From: Frankiales bacterium
GTDB taxonomy: Bacteria > Actinomycetota > Actinomycetes > Mycobacteriales > SCTD01
Reading direction: 5' to 3'
Assembly: GCA_025465135.1 (NCBI GenBank)
Contig: JAODNA010000075.1
Coordinates: forward strand, 1 to 33,356
DNA: 33,356 nt
Made by a program: the position numbers and the translations under genes
In this document: positions 7,788-14,646 of the stretch, in pieces
How positions within the stretch are numbered: the first letter of the stretch is position 1
How the letters are laid out: each line of letters starts with the position of its first letter
Notes under the pieces: generated by a model
Database searches by the model: none
Told to the model about the DNA's origin: nothing
What the model saw: only the letters and a program-made list of their open reading frames with translations

Positions 7788-8657
7788 GTGCAGTTCACGA
7801 TGTCGGTGGCGATGAGCCAACCCGAGGACTACGCCGACCTGGCGCGGGCGGCCGAGGACGCCGGGTTCGACCAGATCGCCGTGCCTGACTCGATCTTCTG
7901 GTCGGAGCAGGTCTCCTCGCAGTACCCCTACACCGGTGACGGCGCCCGGATGTGGACCGAGAAGACCCCGTTCGTCGACCCGTTCCTGGCGGTCGCCGCG
8001 ATGGGCTCGGTGACCACCCGGATCCGCTTCTGCACGCACGTCGTCAAGGTCGGCGTCCGCGACGCGGTGCTGCTCGCGAAGCAGGTCCAGTCGGCGGCCG
8101 TCCTCACTCGCGGGCGCTTCACCTTCGGCGCCGGGGTCGGCTGGCTCCGCGAGGAGTTCGAGTGGTGCGGCCAGCAGTTCGACAAGCGCGGTGCGCGAGT
8201 CGACGAGGAGCTGGCGGCGATCCAGCAGATCCTGACCGGTGACTGGGCCGAGATGGCCGGCGAGCAGGTCCGCTTCGGCCGCATCAAGATGCCGCCGGCT
8301 CCCCCCTCGCGGGTGCCGATCTACATCGGCGGCCACACCGACGTCGCGCTGCGTCGTACGGTCCGGTTCGGTGACGGCTGGACGAGCGCGATGATCACGT
8401 ACGACGAGCTGCGCGAGCTCATCCCGACGGTCAACGAGATGCTGCGGGTCGCCGGTCGTGAGACCGAGGGCTTCACCTTCCAGGTTGCGTCGTCGGACCG
8501 CTTCGGCCTGGACGGCTACCGCGACCTCGCCTCCATCGGCGTGACCGACATCGTGACGATCCCCTGGCTCTTCTACGGCGTGCCGATCAACGGCCCGCTG
8601 GACGCGAAGGTCGACGGCATCAAGCGCTTCGCGAAGAACGTGATCGAGCAGTGGTAG
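7788..8657 (+). CDS. LLM-class F420-dependent oxidoreductase
   Basis: 289 residues of the luciferase-like (beta/alpha)8 family. Recognisable blocks are the N-terminal strand VQFTMSVAM, AEDAGFDQIAVPDS, the TTRIRFCTHVVKV strand, LTRGRFTFGAGVGWLREEF and VPIYIGGHTDVALRRTVRFGDGW. These are typical of probable F420-dependent LLM enzymes; a flavin-dependent role cannot be excluded. It heads an operon with an exact KstR box 22 bp upstream, so a redox step in steroid catabolism is likely. The open frame extends back to GTG 7758, which sits inside the operator, so GTG 7788 with GAAGGTGG about 7 nt ahead is preferred. It overlaps the next gene by 7 bp. Confidence 0.85.
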   Translation: MQFTMSVAMSQPEDYADLARAAEDAGFDQIAVPDSIFWSEQVSSQYPYTGDGARMWTEKTPFVDPFLAVAAMGSVTTRIRFCTHVVKVGVRDAVLLAKQVQSAAVLTRGRFTFGAGVGWLREEFEWCGQQFDKRGARVDEELAAIQQILTGDWAEMAGEQVRFGRIKMPPAPPSRVPIYIGGHTDVALRRTVRFGDGWTSAMITYDELRELIPTVNEMLRVAGRETEGFTFQVASSDRFGLDGYRDLASIGVTDIVTIPWLFYGVPINGPLDAKVDGIKRFAKNVIEQW

Positions 8658-9064
8658 CCGAACATCCCGCGCGGCTGGCGTCGCAGCGGTCGATCGCCGC
8701 CGTACAGGCCAAGGACAAGTCGGCCTGGCTCGCGCTGTTCGCGGACGACGCGGTTGTCGAGGATCCCGTCGGGGTGTCCTTCCTCGACGAGACAGGTCTC
8801 GGCCACCGGGGGCACGACGCGATCGGCGCGTTCTTCGACAGCAACATCGCACCCGTCGAGGCGATTCGCTTCGACCTGCACGACTCGTTCGCCGCCGGTG
8901 ACGAGGTCGCCAACGTCGCGACCATCCACATGACGCTGACCGGCGGCGCGACGAGCCGCTGCGAGGGCGTTTTCGTCTACCGGGTGCGTGATGACGGAAA
9001 GCTGGTCAGCCTCCGCGCGTTCTGGGAGGTCGACCGGATGATGGCGACGATCTCCTCGCCGTGA
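8651..9064 (+). CDS. SnoaL-like / ketosteroid-isomerase-fold protein
   Basis: 137 residues with the NTF2/SnoaL cone-fold pattern: an N-terminal helix ending KDKSAWLALFADDAVVEDPVG, a middle GHDAIGAFFDSNIAP, and C-terminal strands ending GKLVSLRAFWEVDRM. The fold includes delta-5-3-ketosteroid isomerases, polyketide cyclases and dehydratases. The Asp and Tyr needed for the isomerase could not be assigned with confidence. GTG 8651 overlaps the end of the LLM gene by 7 bp, and the stop overlaps the next gene (GTGA), so it is tightly coupled. A role as steroid isomerase or hydratase is inference from fold and context. Confidence 0.75.
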   Translation: MVAEHPARLASQRSIAAVQAKDKSAWLALFADDAVVEDPVGVSFLDETGLGHRGHDAIGAFFDSNIAPVEAIRFDLHDSFAAGDEVANVATIHMTLTGGATSRCEGVFVYRVRDDGKLVSLRAFWEVDRMMATISSP

Positions 9065-9846
9065 CCGAGCTCGACGACCTCGCCGTCGCGTTCGCGGCGC
9101 TCGCCAGTGCCGCCGGTCGCGTCGTGATGGACGTCTACGCGACCGACTTCGCCGTACGGCGCAAGGCAGACTCCTCCCCCGTCAGCGAGGCGGACGAGGC
9201 GGCCGAGGCCCTGCTCGTGCCGGGTGTGGCGACGCTGCTGCCCGGCGTGCCGATCCTCGCCGAGGAGGCGGTGTCGCGCGACGGCCTGCTCGACGTCGGC
9301 AGCGAGTTCGTCCTCATCGACCCGCTCGACGGGACCAAGGAGTTCGTGTCCCGCAACGGGGAGTTCACGGTCAACATCGCGCTCATCCGCGCGGGCGTGC
9401 CGGTCGCCGGCTGCGTCTACGCGCCGGCCCTGGACCAGATCTACGTCGGCGGTACGACGGCGGCGCGCGGGACGGTGCGTCCGGGCGGCGAGGTGACCGG
9501 ACTGCGGCCGATGCGGACCCGGCCCTACCCCGCCGAGCTCGTGGCTGTGGCGAGCCGGTCTCATGCCGACGCGCAGACCGCGGAGTTCCTGGCGGAACTC
9601 GGCGTGGCATCGACCCGCAGCGCGGGGTCCTCCTTGAAGTTCTGCCTCGTCGCGGGGGGCAGCGCCGACGTCTACCCACGCTTCGGCCCGACGATGGAGT
9701 GGGACACCGCGGCCGGCGACGCCGTCCTCCGGGCGGCCGGCGGGACTGTCGCCGACGCCGCGGGCGCGACGTTCCGCTACGGCAAGGCCGCCGAGGGGTT
9801 CCGGAACGGGGCCTTCGTCGCCTGGGGCGGGGCTCCACTGCGCTGA
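9061..9846 (+). CDS. cysQ: CysQ-like 3'(2'),5'-bisphosphate nucleotidase (inositol monophosphatase superfamily)
   Basis: 261 residues. The metal-binding motifs of the lithium-sensitive phosphatase superfamily are all present: ILAEEA with Glu68-Glu69, DPLDGTKEF beginning at residue 87, and a C-terminal WDTAAGDAVLRAAGG. DPLDGTKEF rather than DPIDGT is characteristic of CysQ/PAP phosphatase. The enzyme hydrolyses PAP, the by-product of PAPS-using sulfotransferases, to AMP. It is the third gene of a KstR-box-led operon, and a PAPS sulfotransferase begins about 1.1 kb downstream. That suggests local PAP removal during sulfation. An inositol or other sugar phosphatase remains possible. It starts at GTG 9061, overlapping the SnoaL stop. 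Confidence 0.82.
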   Translation: MTELDDLAVAFAALASAAGRVVMDVYATDFAVRRKADSSPVSEADEAAEALLVPGVATLLPGVPILAEEAVSRDGLLDVGSEFVLIDPLDGTKEFVSRNGEFTVNIALIRAGVPVAGCVYAPALDQIYVGGTTAARGTVRPGGEVTGLRPMRTRPYPAELVAVASRSHADAQTAEFLAELGVASTRSAGSSLKFCLVAGGSADVYPRFGPTMEWDTAAGDAVLRAAGGTVADAAGATFRYGKAAEGFRNGAFVAWGGAPLR

Positions 9847-9855
9847 TCTCTCTGG

Positions 9856-9869
9856 TAGAACGTGTTCCA
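9856..9869. promoter_or_regulatory. KstR operator upstream of the DUF1214/sulfotransferase operon
   Basis: TAGAACGTGTTCCA is identical to the copy at 3092-3105 and fits TnnAACnnGTTnnA. An extra half site GTTCTA follows at 9869-9874. The operator ends 15 bp before ATG 9885, so the promoter is compact and probably overlaps it. Confidence 0.87.
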
Positions 9870-9884
9870 GTTCTAGGAGGGCAC

Positions 9885-10967
9885 ATGACGAGCGACGCGC
9901 GGGACGCGGTGCTGAGCGGCCGCGCCTGGACGGAGTTCTGCACGGCGCTCGAGCAGGCCGGCCAGGTCGTCCTCCGCGAGTCCGCGCCGGCCACTCCCCT
10001 CGACCGCGCCGAGGGGTTCCGCTACCTCACCCGGCTGCTGCGCAACAGCCTCTACGCGACGATCGAGAACAGCGACCCGGAGCGGCCGGCGCTCCAGGGA
10101 CTGGACCTGGTGAAGATCGGGGCCGACAACCCCGACAACGTCTACCTCTCGGCACCGGTCCGCGGCAGCAACACCTACCGCATCACCGGCACCCGCGGCT
10201 CGATCTCCTACGTCAGCATCGGCTCGAAGGCCAACCGCTACGCCAAGGACGGCACGATGGCGTCGACCGGTGAGCTGCGCAACGACGACATCGCGGTCGG
10301 CGACGACGGCTCGGTCGAGATCCTCGTCAGTGCGGACAAGCACGACGGCAACTGGCTGCCGCTGGCCGAGGACTCCACGATGATCGTGATCCGGCAGTCC
10401 TTCCTCGACCGCTCGACGGAGGTCGCCGGCGACTACCGGATCGAGAGGCTGGGCGAGCCGACACCGCCACCGGGACCGTTCGACGCGACGTCGCTGGTCA
10501 AGGCCCTGCAGCGCACGTCCCTCGGCGTGATCGGTACGGCGGCGACGTTCGCGCAGTGGACCGAGCTGTTCATGACCCGGCCCAACGAGCTGCCGGACTG
10601 GGGCCAGGACATGTTCCAGCGGGCCGGGGGTGACCCGGAGATCTTCTACCTGCACGGCTACTGGCAGCTCGAGCCCGGCCAGGCGTGGGTGATCGAGACC
10701 GCGGTCCCGGAGTGCCCCTACTGGAACGTCCAAGTCGACAACTGGTGGATGGAGTCCATGGACTACCGGCACCACCAGGTCACCTTCAACAAGCACACGG
10801 CGAAGCTCAACGACGACGGCACAGCGACTTTCGTCGTCGCCGCCGCCGACCCGGGCTGGGGCAACTGGCTGGACACCACCGGTCACACGAGCGGCACCGC
10901 GCTGCTGCGTTGGGTCGGCGCTGCCGACCACCCGCTCCCGACCTGCCGCGTGGAGCAGCTCTCATGA
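9885..10967 (+). CDS. DUF1214-domain protein, Rv3531c-like
   Basis: 360 residues with no recognised catalytic motif. The C-terminal part carries aromatic-rich blocks (FYLHGYWQLEPGQAWVIET, YWNVQVDNWWMESMDY, ADPGWGNWLDTTGHTSGT) that I associate with DUF1214. The protein, the sulfotransferase and the SDR that follow correspond, from memory, to Rv3531c, Rv3529c and Rv3530c, which lie in the mycobacterial KstR regulon. ATG 9885 is supported by AGGAGG 4 nt upstream (9875-9880). The KstR box is directly upstream and the stop overlaps the sulfotransferase start (ATGA). Function is unknown; the trailing aromatic blocks could form a hydrophobic ligand pocket. Confidence 0.75.
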   Translation: MTSDARDAVLSGRAWTEFCTALEQAGQVVLRESAPATPLDRAEGFRYLTRLLRNSLYATIENSDPERPALQGLDLVKIGADNPDNVYLSAPVRGSNTYRITGTRGSISYVSIGSKANRYAKDGTMASTGELRNDDIAVGDDGSVEILVSADKHDGNWLPLAEDSTMIVIRQSFLDRSTEVAGDYRIERLGEPTPPPGPFDATSLVKALQRTSLGVIGTAATFAQWTELFMTRPNELPDWGQDMFQRAGGDPEIFYLHGYWQLEPGQAWVIETAVPECPYWNVQVDNWWMESMDYRHHQVTFNKHTAKLNDDGTATFVVAAADPGWGNWLDTTGHTSGTALLRWVGAADHPLPTCRVEQLS

Positions 10968-12103
10968 CGCTGGCCGTCGACGAGCTGGTGAAGGCCGCCG
11001 TCGACAAGGGGGGCACCGCCGACTTCGGTGACGAGTGGTTCCTCGAGCCACTCGCAGTGCTCGTCCAGTCGCTGAACGACGAGGGGCGGCTGTCCGAGAT
11101 CGGCGAGCAGATGACCGCGCGTCGCCTCACCGCCCTCCTCGTCGACCGGCTTCGACTGCGCGCGCTGCAGCGCGAGCACCCCGAGATCCTCGACGAGGAC
11201 GTGCGCCTGGCCGCGGAGATCTGCGGCCTCCCCCGCACCGGCAGCACGCTGCTGCACCGGTTGCTGGCGGCATCACCGCAGCTGACCTCGACCGCGTCGT
11301 GGGAGTGCTCCTACCCCCTTCCCTTCCCCGGTGAGGGTCCGGACGCCTCCGAGCGCAAGCGCCGGGCGCGGGAGCGGATGGAGGCGTTCCTCGCCCTGTC
11401 GCCGGAGTTCGCGCAGATCCACACGGTGACCTGGGACGGTGCGGAGGAGGACGTGCTCCTGGTCGACCGCAGCTTCACGTCGATGAGCTTCGACAGCTTC
11501 TACTGGGTGCCGTCGTACGGCATCTGGCTGCGCAGCTTCGACCAGAGCAAGGCGTACGGCGAGCTGCGCGAGTGGCTGCAGGTCCTGCAGTGGCAGGACG
11601 CGTCGCGGGCCGGCCGTCGCTGGGTGCTGAAGTCGCCGCACCACCTGACGGCGGCCAACACGGTGCTCGACACCTTTCCGGACTGCCGGATCGTCATGAC
11701 GCACCGCTCCCCCGTCCAGGCGGTTCCGTCGTACGCCTCGATGGTCATGTCGATGACGAGCCAGTTCAGCGACGCCGCCGACCCGGTCGCGATCGGGCGG
11801 TACTGGTCGGAGCGGTTCCAGGAGACGCTGCTGTCGTTCGCGTCGGTGCGCGAGTCTCGCCCGGACCGGTTCGTCGACGTGCACTTCAAGGCCATGTTGG
11901 CTGAACCGCTGCAAGAGGTACGCCGGGTGATGACGGCTCTGGACATGACGCCGGGTGCGGCCGACGACGCCGCCTGGGAGGCGTACCTCGCGCAGAACCG
12001 CGCAGAGCGACATGGCAAGCACGACTACACCGCGGAGACCTTTGGGCTCTCCGACGACCAGCTCGCGAAGGACTTCGCGTTCTACACGGAGGCGTACCTG
12101 TGA
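10964..12103 (+). CDS. PAPS-dependent sulfotransferase family protein, Rv3529c-like
   Basis: 379 residues. The 5'-phosphosulfate binding loop is CGLPRTGSTLL (87-97) and the 3'-phosphate binding strand-helix is RIVMTHRSPVQAVPS (242-256), in the right order for cytosolic-type sulfotransferases. VLKSPHHL (221-228) is the usual conserved block between them. Such enzymes transfer sulfate from PAPS to a hydroxyl group; steroid sulfotransferases in animals share the fold. Here it is the second gene of a KstR-box-led operon and lies just downstream of a CysQ-like PAP phosphatase. Whether a steroid, a steroid intermediate or another acceptor is sulfated is unknown. It overlaps both neighbours by 4 bp. 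Confidence 0.85.
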   Translation: MTLAVDELVKAAVDKGGTADFGDEWFLEPLAVLVQSLNDEGRLSEIGEQMTARRLTALLVDRLRLRALQREHPEILDEDVRLAAEICGLPRTGSTLLHRLLAASPQLTSTASWECSYPLPFPGEGPDASERKRRARERMEAFLALSPEFAQIHTVTWDGAEEDVLLVDRSFTSMSFDSFYWVPSYGIWLRSFDQSKAYGELREWLQVLQWQDASRAGRRWVLKSPHHLTAANTVLDTFPDCRIVMTHRSPVQAVPSYASMVMSMTSQFSDAADPVAIGRYWSERFQETLLSFASVRESRPDRFVDVHFKAMLAEPLQEVRRVMTALDMTPGAADDAAWEAYLAQNRAERHGKHDYTAETFGLSDDQLAKDFAFYTEAYL

Positions 12104-12882
12104 TCCTCAAAGGCGAGGTTGTCGTCGTCACCGGCATCGGCGCCGGGATGGGCGCGAAGCTGTCCGCGCGGGTCGCGGCCGAGGGCGGCAAGGTCGTGAT
12201 GGTGTCGCGCTCCACCGATGTCATGGAGGGCGTGCAGAAGGAGATCGAGGCCGCCGGCGGCGAGGCGCTCTGCGTGCCGGCCAACGTCGTGAAGGAGGAG
12301 GACTGCGCGCGGGTCGCAGCGGCTGCCGTCGAGCGCTTCGGCCGCATCACCGGGCTGGTCAACTCCGCCTACGCCCACCCCGGCTTCCACGACCTGTTGG
12401 ACACCCCGGACAAGCTGCTGCGCCGGTCGATGGACGTCGTGTTCTTCGGGGCGCTGGCGATGACGAAGGCCGTCGTACCGCACATGAAAGCCGCCGGGCA
12501 CGGCTCGATCGTCAACGTCGGGACGATGACGACGCGCAAGCCGATGCGCGGCGAGGGCGGCTACGCCGCGGCCAAGGCGGCGATGGGCAACGCGACGCAG
12601 TTCCTCGCGCTCGAGCTGGGCGAGCACGAGATCAGGGTCAACCAGGCGGTGATGGGCTGGCTCGACGGACCGGGCGTGCAGTTCTACCTGCAGATGACCG
12701 CAGACGAGAAGGGCATCACGACCCAGGACGTGTACGACGACATCGCCTCGCGCAACCCGCTCGGGCGGATCCCGACCGACGACGCCTGCGCGAAGGCAGT
12801 GCTGTTCCTGCTGTCGGACTACGCGAGCGAGATCACCGGTGCGGTGCTCGACGTCAACGGCGGGGAGTTCATGCCCCCGTGA
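12100..12882 (+). CDS. Atypical short-chain dehydrogenase/reductase, Rv3530c-like
   Basis: 260 residues. The cofactor loop is TGIGAGMG (11-18) and the active-site Tyr155 and Lys159 are in GYAAAKAAMG. Two usual SDR motifs are altered. NNAG reads VNSAY (87-91), and the position expected for the catalytic Ser, 13 residues before the Tyr, is Thr142 in VGTMTT. Thr may substitute, so the enzyme could be active with changed chemistry. The C-terminal GAVLDVNGGEFM is normal for the family. It starts at GTG 12100, overlapping the sulfotransferase stop by 4 bp, and its stop overlaps the next ATG (TGATG). The substrate is unknown. Confidence 0.82.
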   Translation: MILKGEVVVVTGIGAGMGAKLSARVAAEGGKVVMVSRSTDVMEGVQKEIEAAGGEALCVPANVVKEEDCARVAAAAVERFGRITGLVNSAYAHPGFHDLLDTPDKLLRRSMDVVFFGALAMTKAVVPHMKAAGHGSIVNVGTMTTRKPMRGEGGYAAAKAAMGNATQFLALELGEHEIRVNQAVMGWLDGPGVQFYLQMTADEKGITTQDVYDDIASRNPLGRIPTDDACAKAVLFLLSDYASEITGAVLDVNGGEFMPP

Positions 12883-13343
12883 TGGAGATCCGGTCCGTCA
12901 CGGTTGACATCGAGGCGCCCCAAGCGTTCGTGTGGGAGGTGCTGCTCGACTACGCGAGCTATCCCGTGTGGAACCCGTACACGGTGCGCGTCGCGTCGAC
13001 CTGCCTGCTCGGCGATCCGGTCGACCTCTACCTGCCTGATCCCCTGAAGCCGGGCACGCTGATGCACCAGCGCGAATGGGTCTGCCTCGTCGAGCCGCCG
13101 GCGCGGTTCGCCTACGAGATGCACCCCACGCCGGAGCTCGACGTGCATGCCCGCCGGGACCAGTACGTCGAAGCGACCGGTCCGGATGCCTGCCGCTACT
13201 GGACGGCGGACGTCTTCAGCGGGCCCCTCGCCGATCTGGTGATGGAGCACAGCGGCGCCTGGGTGAAGGCCGGCTTCGACGCGGTCGCGGTCGCGCTGAA
13301 GGCCCGCGCCGAGGCACTCTGGGCGTCATGCGCGTCCAGCTGA
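12882..13343 (+). CDS. SRPBCC (START/Bet v1-like) family protein 1
   Basis: 153 residues. The N-terminal SVTVDIEAPQAFVWEVLLDYASYPVWNPYT is the typical opening of polyketide-cyclase/START-like proteins. A long C-terminal helix is visible (GAWVKAGFDAVAVALKARAEAL). These proteins form a deep hydrophobic cavity and bind or transform lipids, sterols or polyketides. ATG 12882 overlaps the SDR stop (TGATG), and the gene overlaps the next SRPBCC gene by 16 bp. The position in a KstR-box-led operon suggests steroid or acyl-CoA binding; this is inference. Confidence 0.78.
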   Translation: MEIRSVTVDIEAPQAFVWEVLLDYASYPVWNPYTVRVASTCLLGDPVDLYLPDPLKPGTLMHQREWVCLVEPPARFAYEMHPTPELDVHARRDQYVEATGPDACRYWTADVFSGPLADLVMEHSGAWVKAGFDAVAVALKARAEALWASCASS

Positions 13344-13789
13344 CCGGCACGTTCACCCTGCCGGCGCCGATCGACCGCGTCATGCCGCTGTTCACCGCCG
13401 AGGGCGAGCGCGGGTGGGCACCCGGCTGGGAGCCGACGTACCCCGACTCCGCCGAGCACCAGGTCGGCCAGGTGTGGACGACCGCCGGGCCGGAGACCCT
13501 CTGGGTGACCGTGCAGGCCGACGACGCCTGCGTCCGCTACGCGCGGGTTGCCCCCGGTCTCAGTGCCGGCATCGTCACCGTGGCCTGCCGCGAGAGTGCG
13601 GACGGCACAGAGGTGACGACGTCCTACGACATGACCGCGCTGTCGCCGGCCGGCGAGCGGCGGCTGGCGGACTTCGCTGCCTCGTACGACGAGATGCTCG
13701 AGCACTGGCGTGTCTACACCTCCGCGGCGTTGCACAAGCCAGGGCCGGCCGTTGAGGGTCGGGAAGCAACCCGCTTGCCGGGCTGCTAG
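13328..13789 (+). CDS. SRPBCC (START/Bet v1-like) family protein 2
   Basis: 153 residues, also of the START/Bet v1-like type: MRVQLTGTFTLPAPIDRVMPLF at the start, then GERGWAPGWEPTYP, repeated beta strands and a C-terminal helix (DFAASYDEMLEHWRVYTSAAL). It is only distantly like its neighbour, so the two are not a recent duplication although equal in length. It starts inside the end of the previous gene (16-bp overlap), so the two products are probably made together. It may bind a hydrophobic intermediate. A GC-rich hairpin follows its stop codon. Confidence 0.72.
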   Translation: MRVQLTGTFTLPAPIDRVMPLFTAEGERGWAPGWEPTYPDSAEHQVGQVWTTAGPETLWVTVQADDACVRYARVAPGLSAGIVTVACRESADGTEVTTSYDMTALSPAGERRLADFAASYDEMLEHWRVYTSAALHKPGPAVEGREATRLPGC

Positions 13790-13790
13790 C

Positions 13791-13807
13791 GGGTCGGATC
13801 CCGACCC
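13791..13807. terminator. GC-rich hairpin after the SRPBCC genes, possible weak terminator
   Basis: GGGTCGG (13791-13797), loop ATC, CCGACCC (13801-13807) forms a perfect 7-bp stem starting one base after the stop codon at 13787-13789. A competing pairing of ACCCGC (about 13769-13774) with GCGGGT (13790-13794) is possible. No U-tract follows, so it may attenuate or shape the message rather than terminate fully. Confidence 0.35.
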
Positions 13808-13843
13808 TTGCAACCCGAGGCGAGCCGCGGCAGGGTGCGAGCT

Positions 13844-14227
13844 GTGGCACAGAAGCGAGTGATCCGCGTCTGGTGGCGGATCAGCAACCCGCTGGCCCGG
13901 CCGCTGGCGGGGCTGGCGCCGTGGTGGGTGCTGCTGGAGACGACCGGACGACGGAGCGGCCGGCGCCGTCGCACGCCGCTCGCGTCCGGTCCCCGCGACA
14001 GCACCGGGATGTGGCTGATCGCCGTGCACGGTCGCCACTCCGGCTGGGTCCTGAACGCGGAGGCCCGGCCCGAGGTGCGGATCCGCCATCGCGGTCGGTG
14101 GCGATCCGCCACGGCGCGACCGGCCGACTGGGACCCCGCAGTGATCGCGCGGTTCAACCGCTACGCCCGGTCCGGGCCCGGGCTGCTCGGGTGGGATCCG
14201 GTGCTGGTGCGGCTGGACTTCGTCTAG
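13844..14227 (+). CDS. Deazaflavin (F420)-dependent nitroreductase-family protein, Ddn-like
   Basis: About 127 residues. The pattern PLARPLAGLAPWWVLLETTGRRSGRRRRTPL, then GMWLIAVHGRHSGWVLNAEARPEVRIRHRG, is that of the small split-beta-barrel Ddn/F420-linked reductase family. Some members reduce quinones or unsaturated ketones with F420H2. It is the third protein in the window of a type that can use F420. The frame is open back to a TTG at 13808; GTG 13844 is preferred by comparison with the family start and a weak CAGGG upstream, with GTG 13835 as an alternative. The TAG stop overlaps the stop of the convergent SnoaL gene (shared CTAG). Confidence 0.75.
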   Translation: MAQKRVIRVWWRISNPLARPLAGLAPWWVLLETTGRRSGRRRRTPLASGPRDSTGMWLIAVHGRHSGWVLNAEARPEVRIRHRGRWRSATARPADWDPAVIARFNRYARSGPGLLGWDPVLVRLDFV

Positions 14228-14646
14228 GCCCGTATGTCGAGGGACCAGCCGCGGTCCTCGTGCCGCTCGCGGATGCGCCAGCCGTCCGTCGTGCGCACCA
14301 GGACGTCGCGGTACCAGAGCCCGCAGAACAGCACCTGCCGCTCGTCCGTGACGACCATCGGGTTGAAGCAGATCGTCCGGACCCGTGCGGTGTCCCCGTC
14401 GATGTCGAACGTGCTCGTCGCCGCGAGGTGCTGGAAGCCGGCAAAGGACGGCATCACGGAGGCCAGGAACGCCTTCTGCTCGGCGAGCGACCCACGGATG
14501 CCGCCCATCTCCGTGTAGTCGATGACCGCATCGGCGGTGAACAGCGCGTCGAGGTCGTCCCACGCGCGCCCGTCGATCGCCGCGCTGTAGCGCGCGAGCA
14601 GGTCGCCGATCTCCATCCGGTCGGAGATCTCCTGCAGGGACAGCAC
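14224..14646 (-). CDS. SnoaL_4-type protein with BaiE-like active-site residues
   Basis: 140 residues of the SnoaL/NTF2 fold. Tyr20 and Asp25 in ARYSAAID and His73 in FQHLAATS are spaced like the Tyr30-Asp35-His83 triad of the bile acid 7-alpha-dehydratase BaiE (family knowledge). The C-terminal strands GLWYRDVLVRTTDGWRIRERHEDRGW are typical. A dehydratase or hydratase acting on a steroid intermediate is therefore plausible but unproven. It is the last gene of the leftward fadE34 operon; GTG 14646 overlaps the stop of the Asp-box protein by one base. The stop shares CTAG with the convergent Ddn-like gene. Confidence 0.75.
   Translation of the reverse strand: MLSLQEISDRMEIGDLLARYSAAIDGRAWDDLDALFTADAVIDYTEMGGIRGSLAEQKAFLASVMPSFAGFQHLAATSTFDIDGDTARVRTICFNPMVVTDERQVLFCGLWYRDVLVRTTDGWRIRERHEDRGWSLDIRA

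Noticed and set aside
6270-8852. An 860-codon leftward open frame
   Set aside because: Rich in Arg, Asp, Gly and His with no domain; it is antisense to the WS/DGAT, LLM and SnoaL genes, as expected in high-GC DNA.
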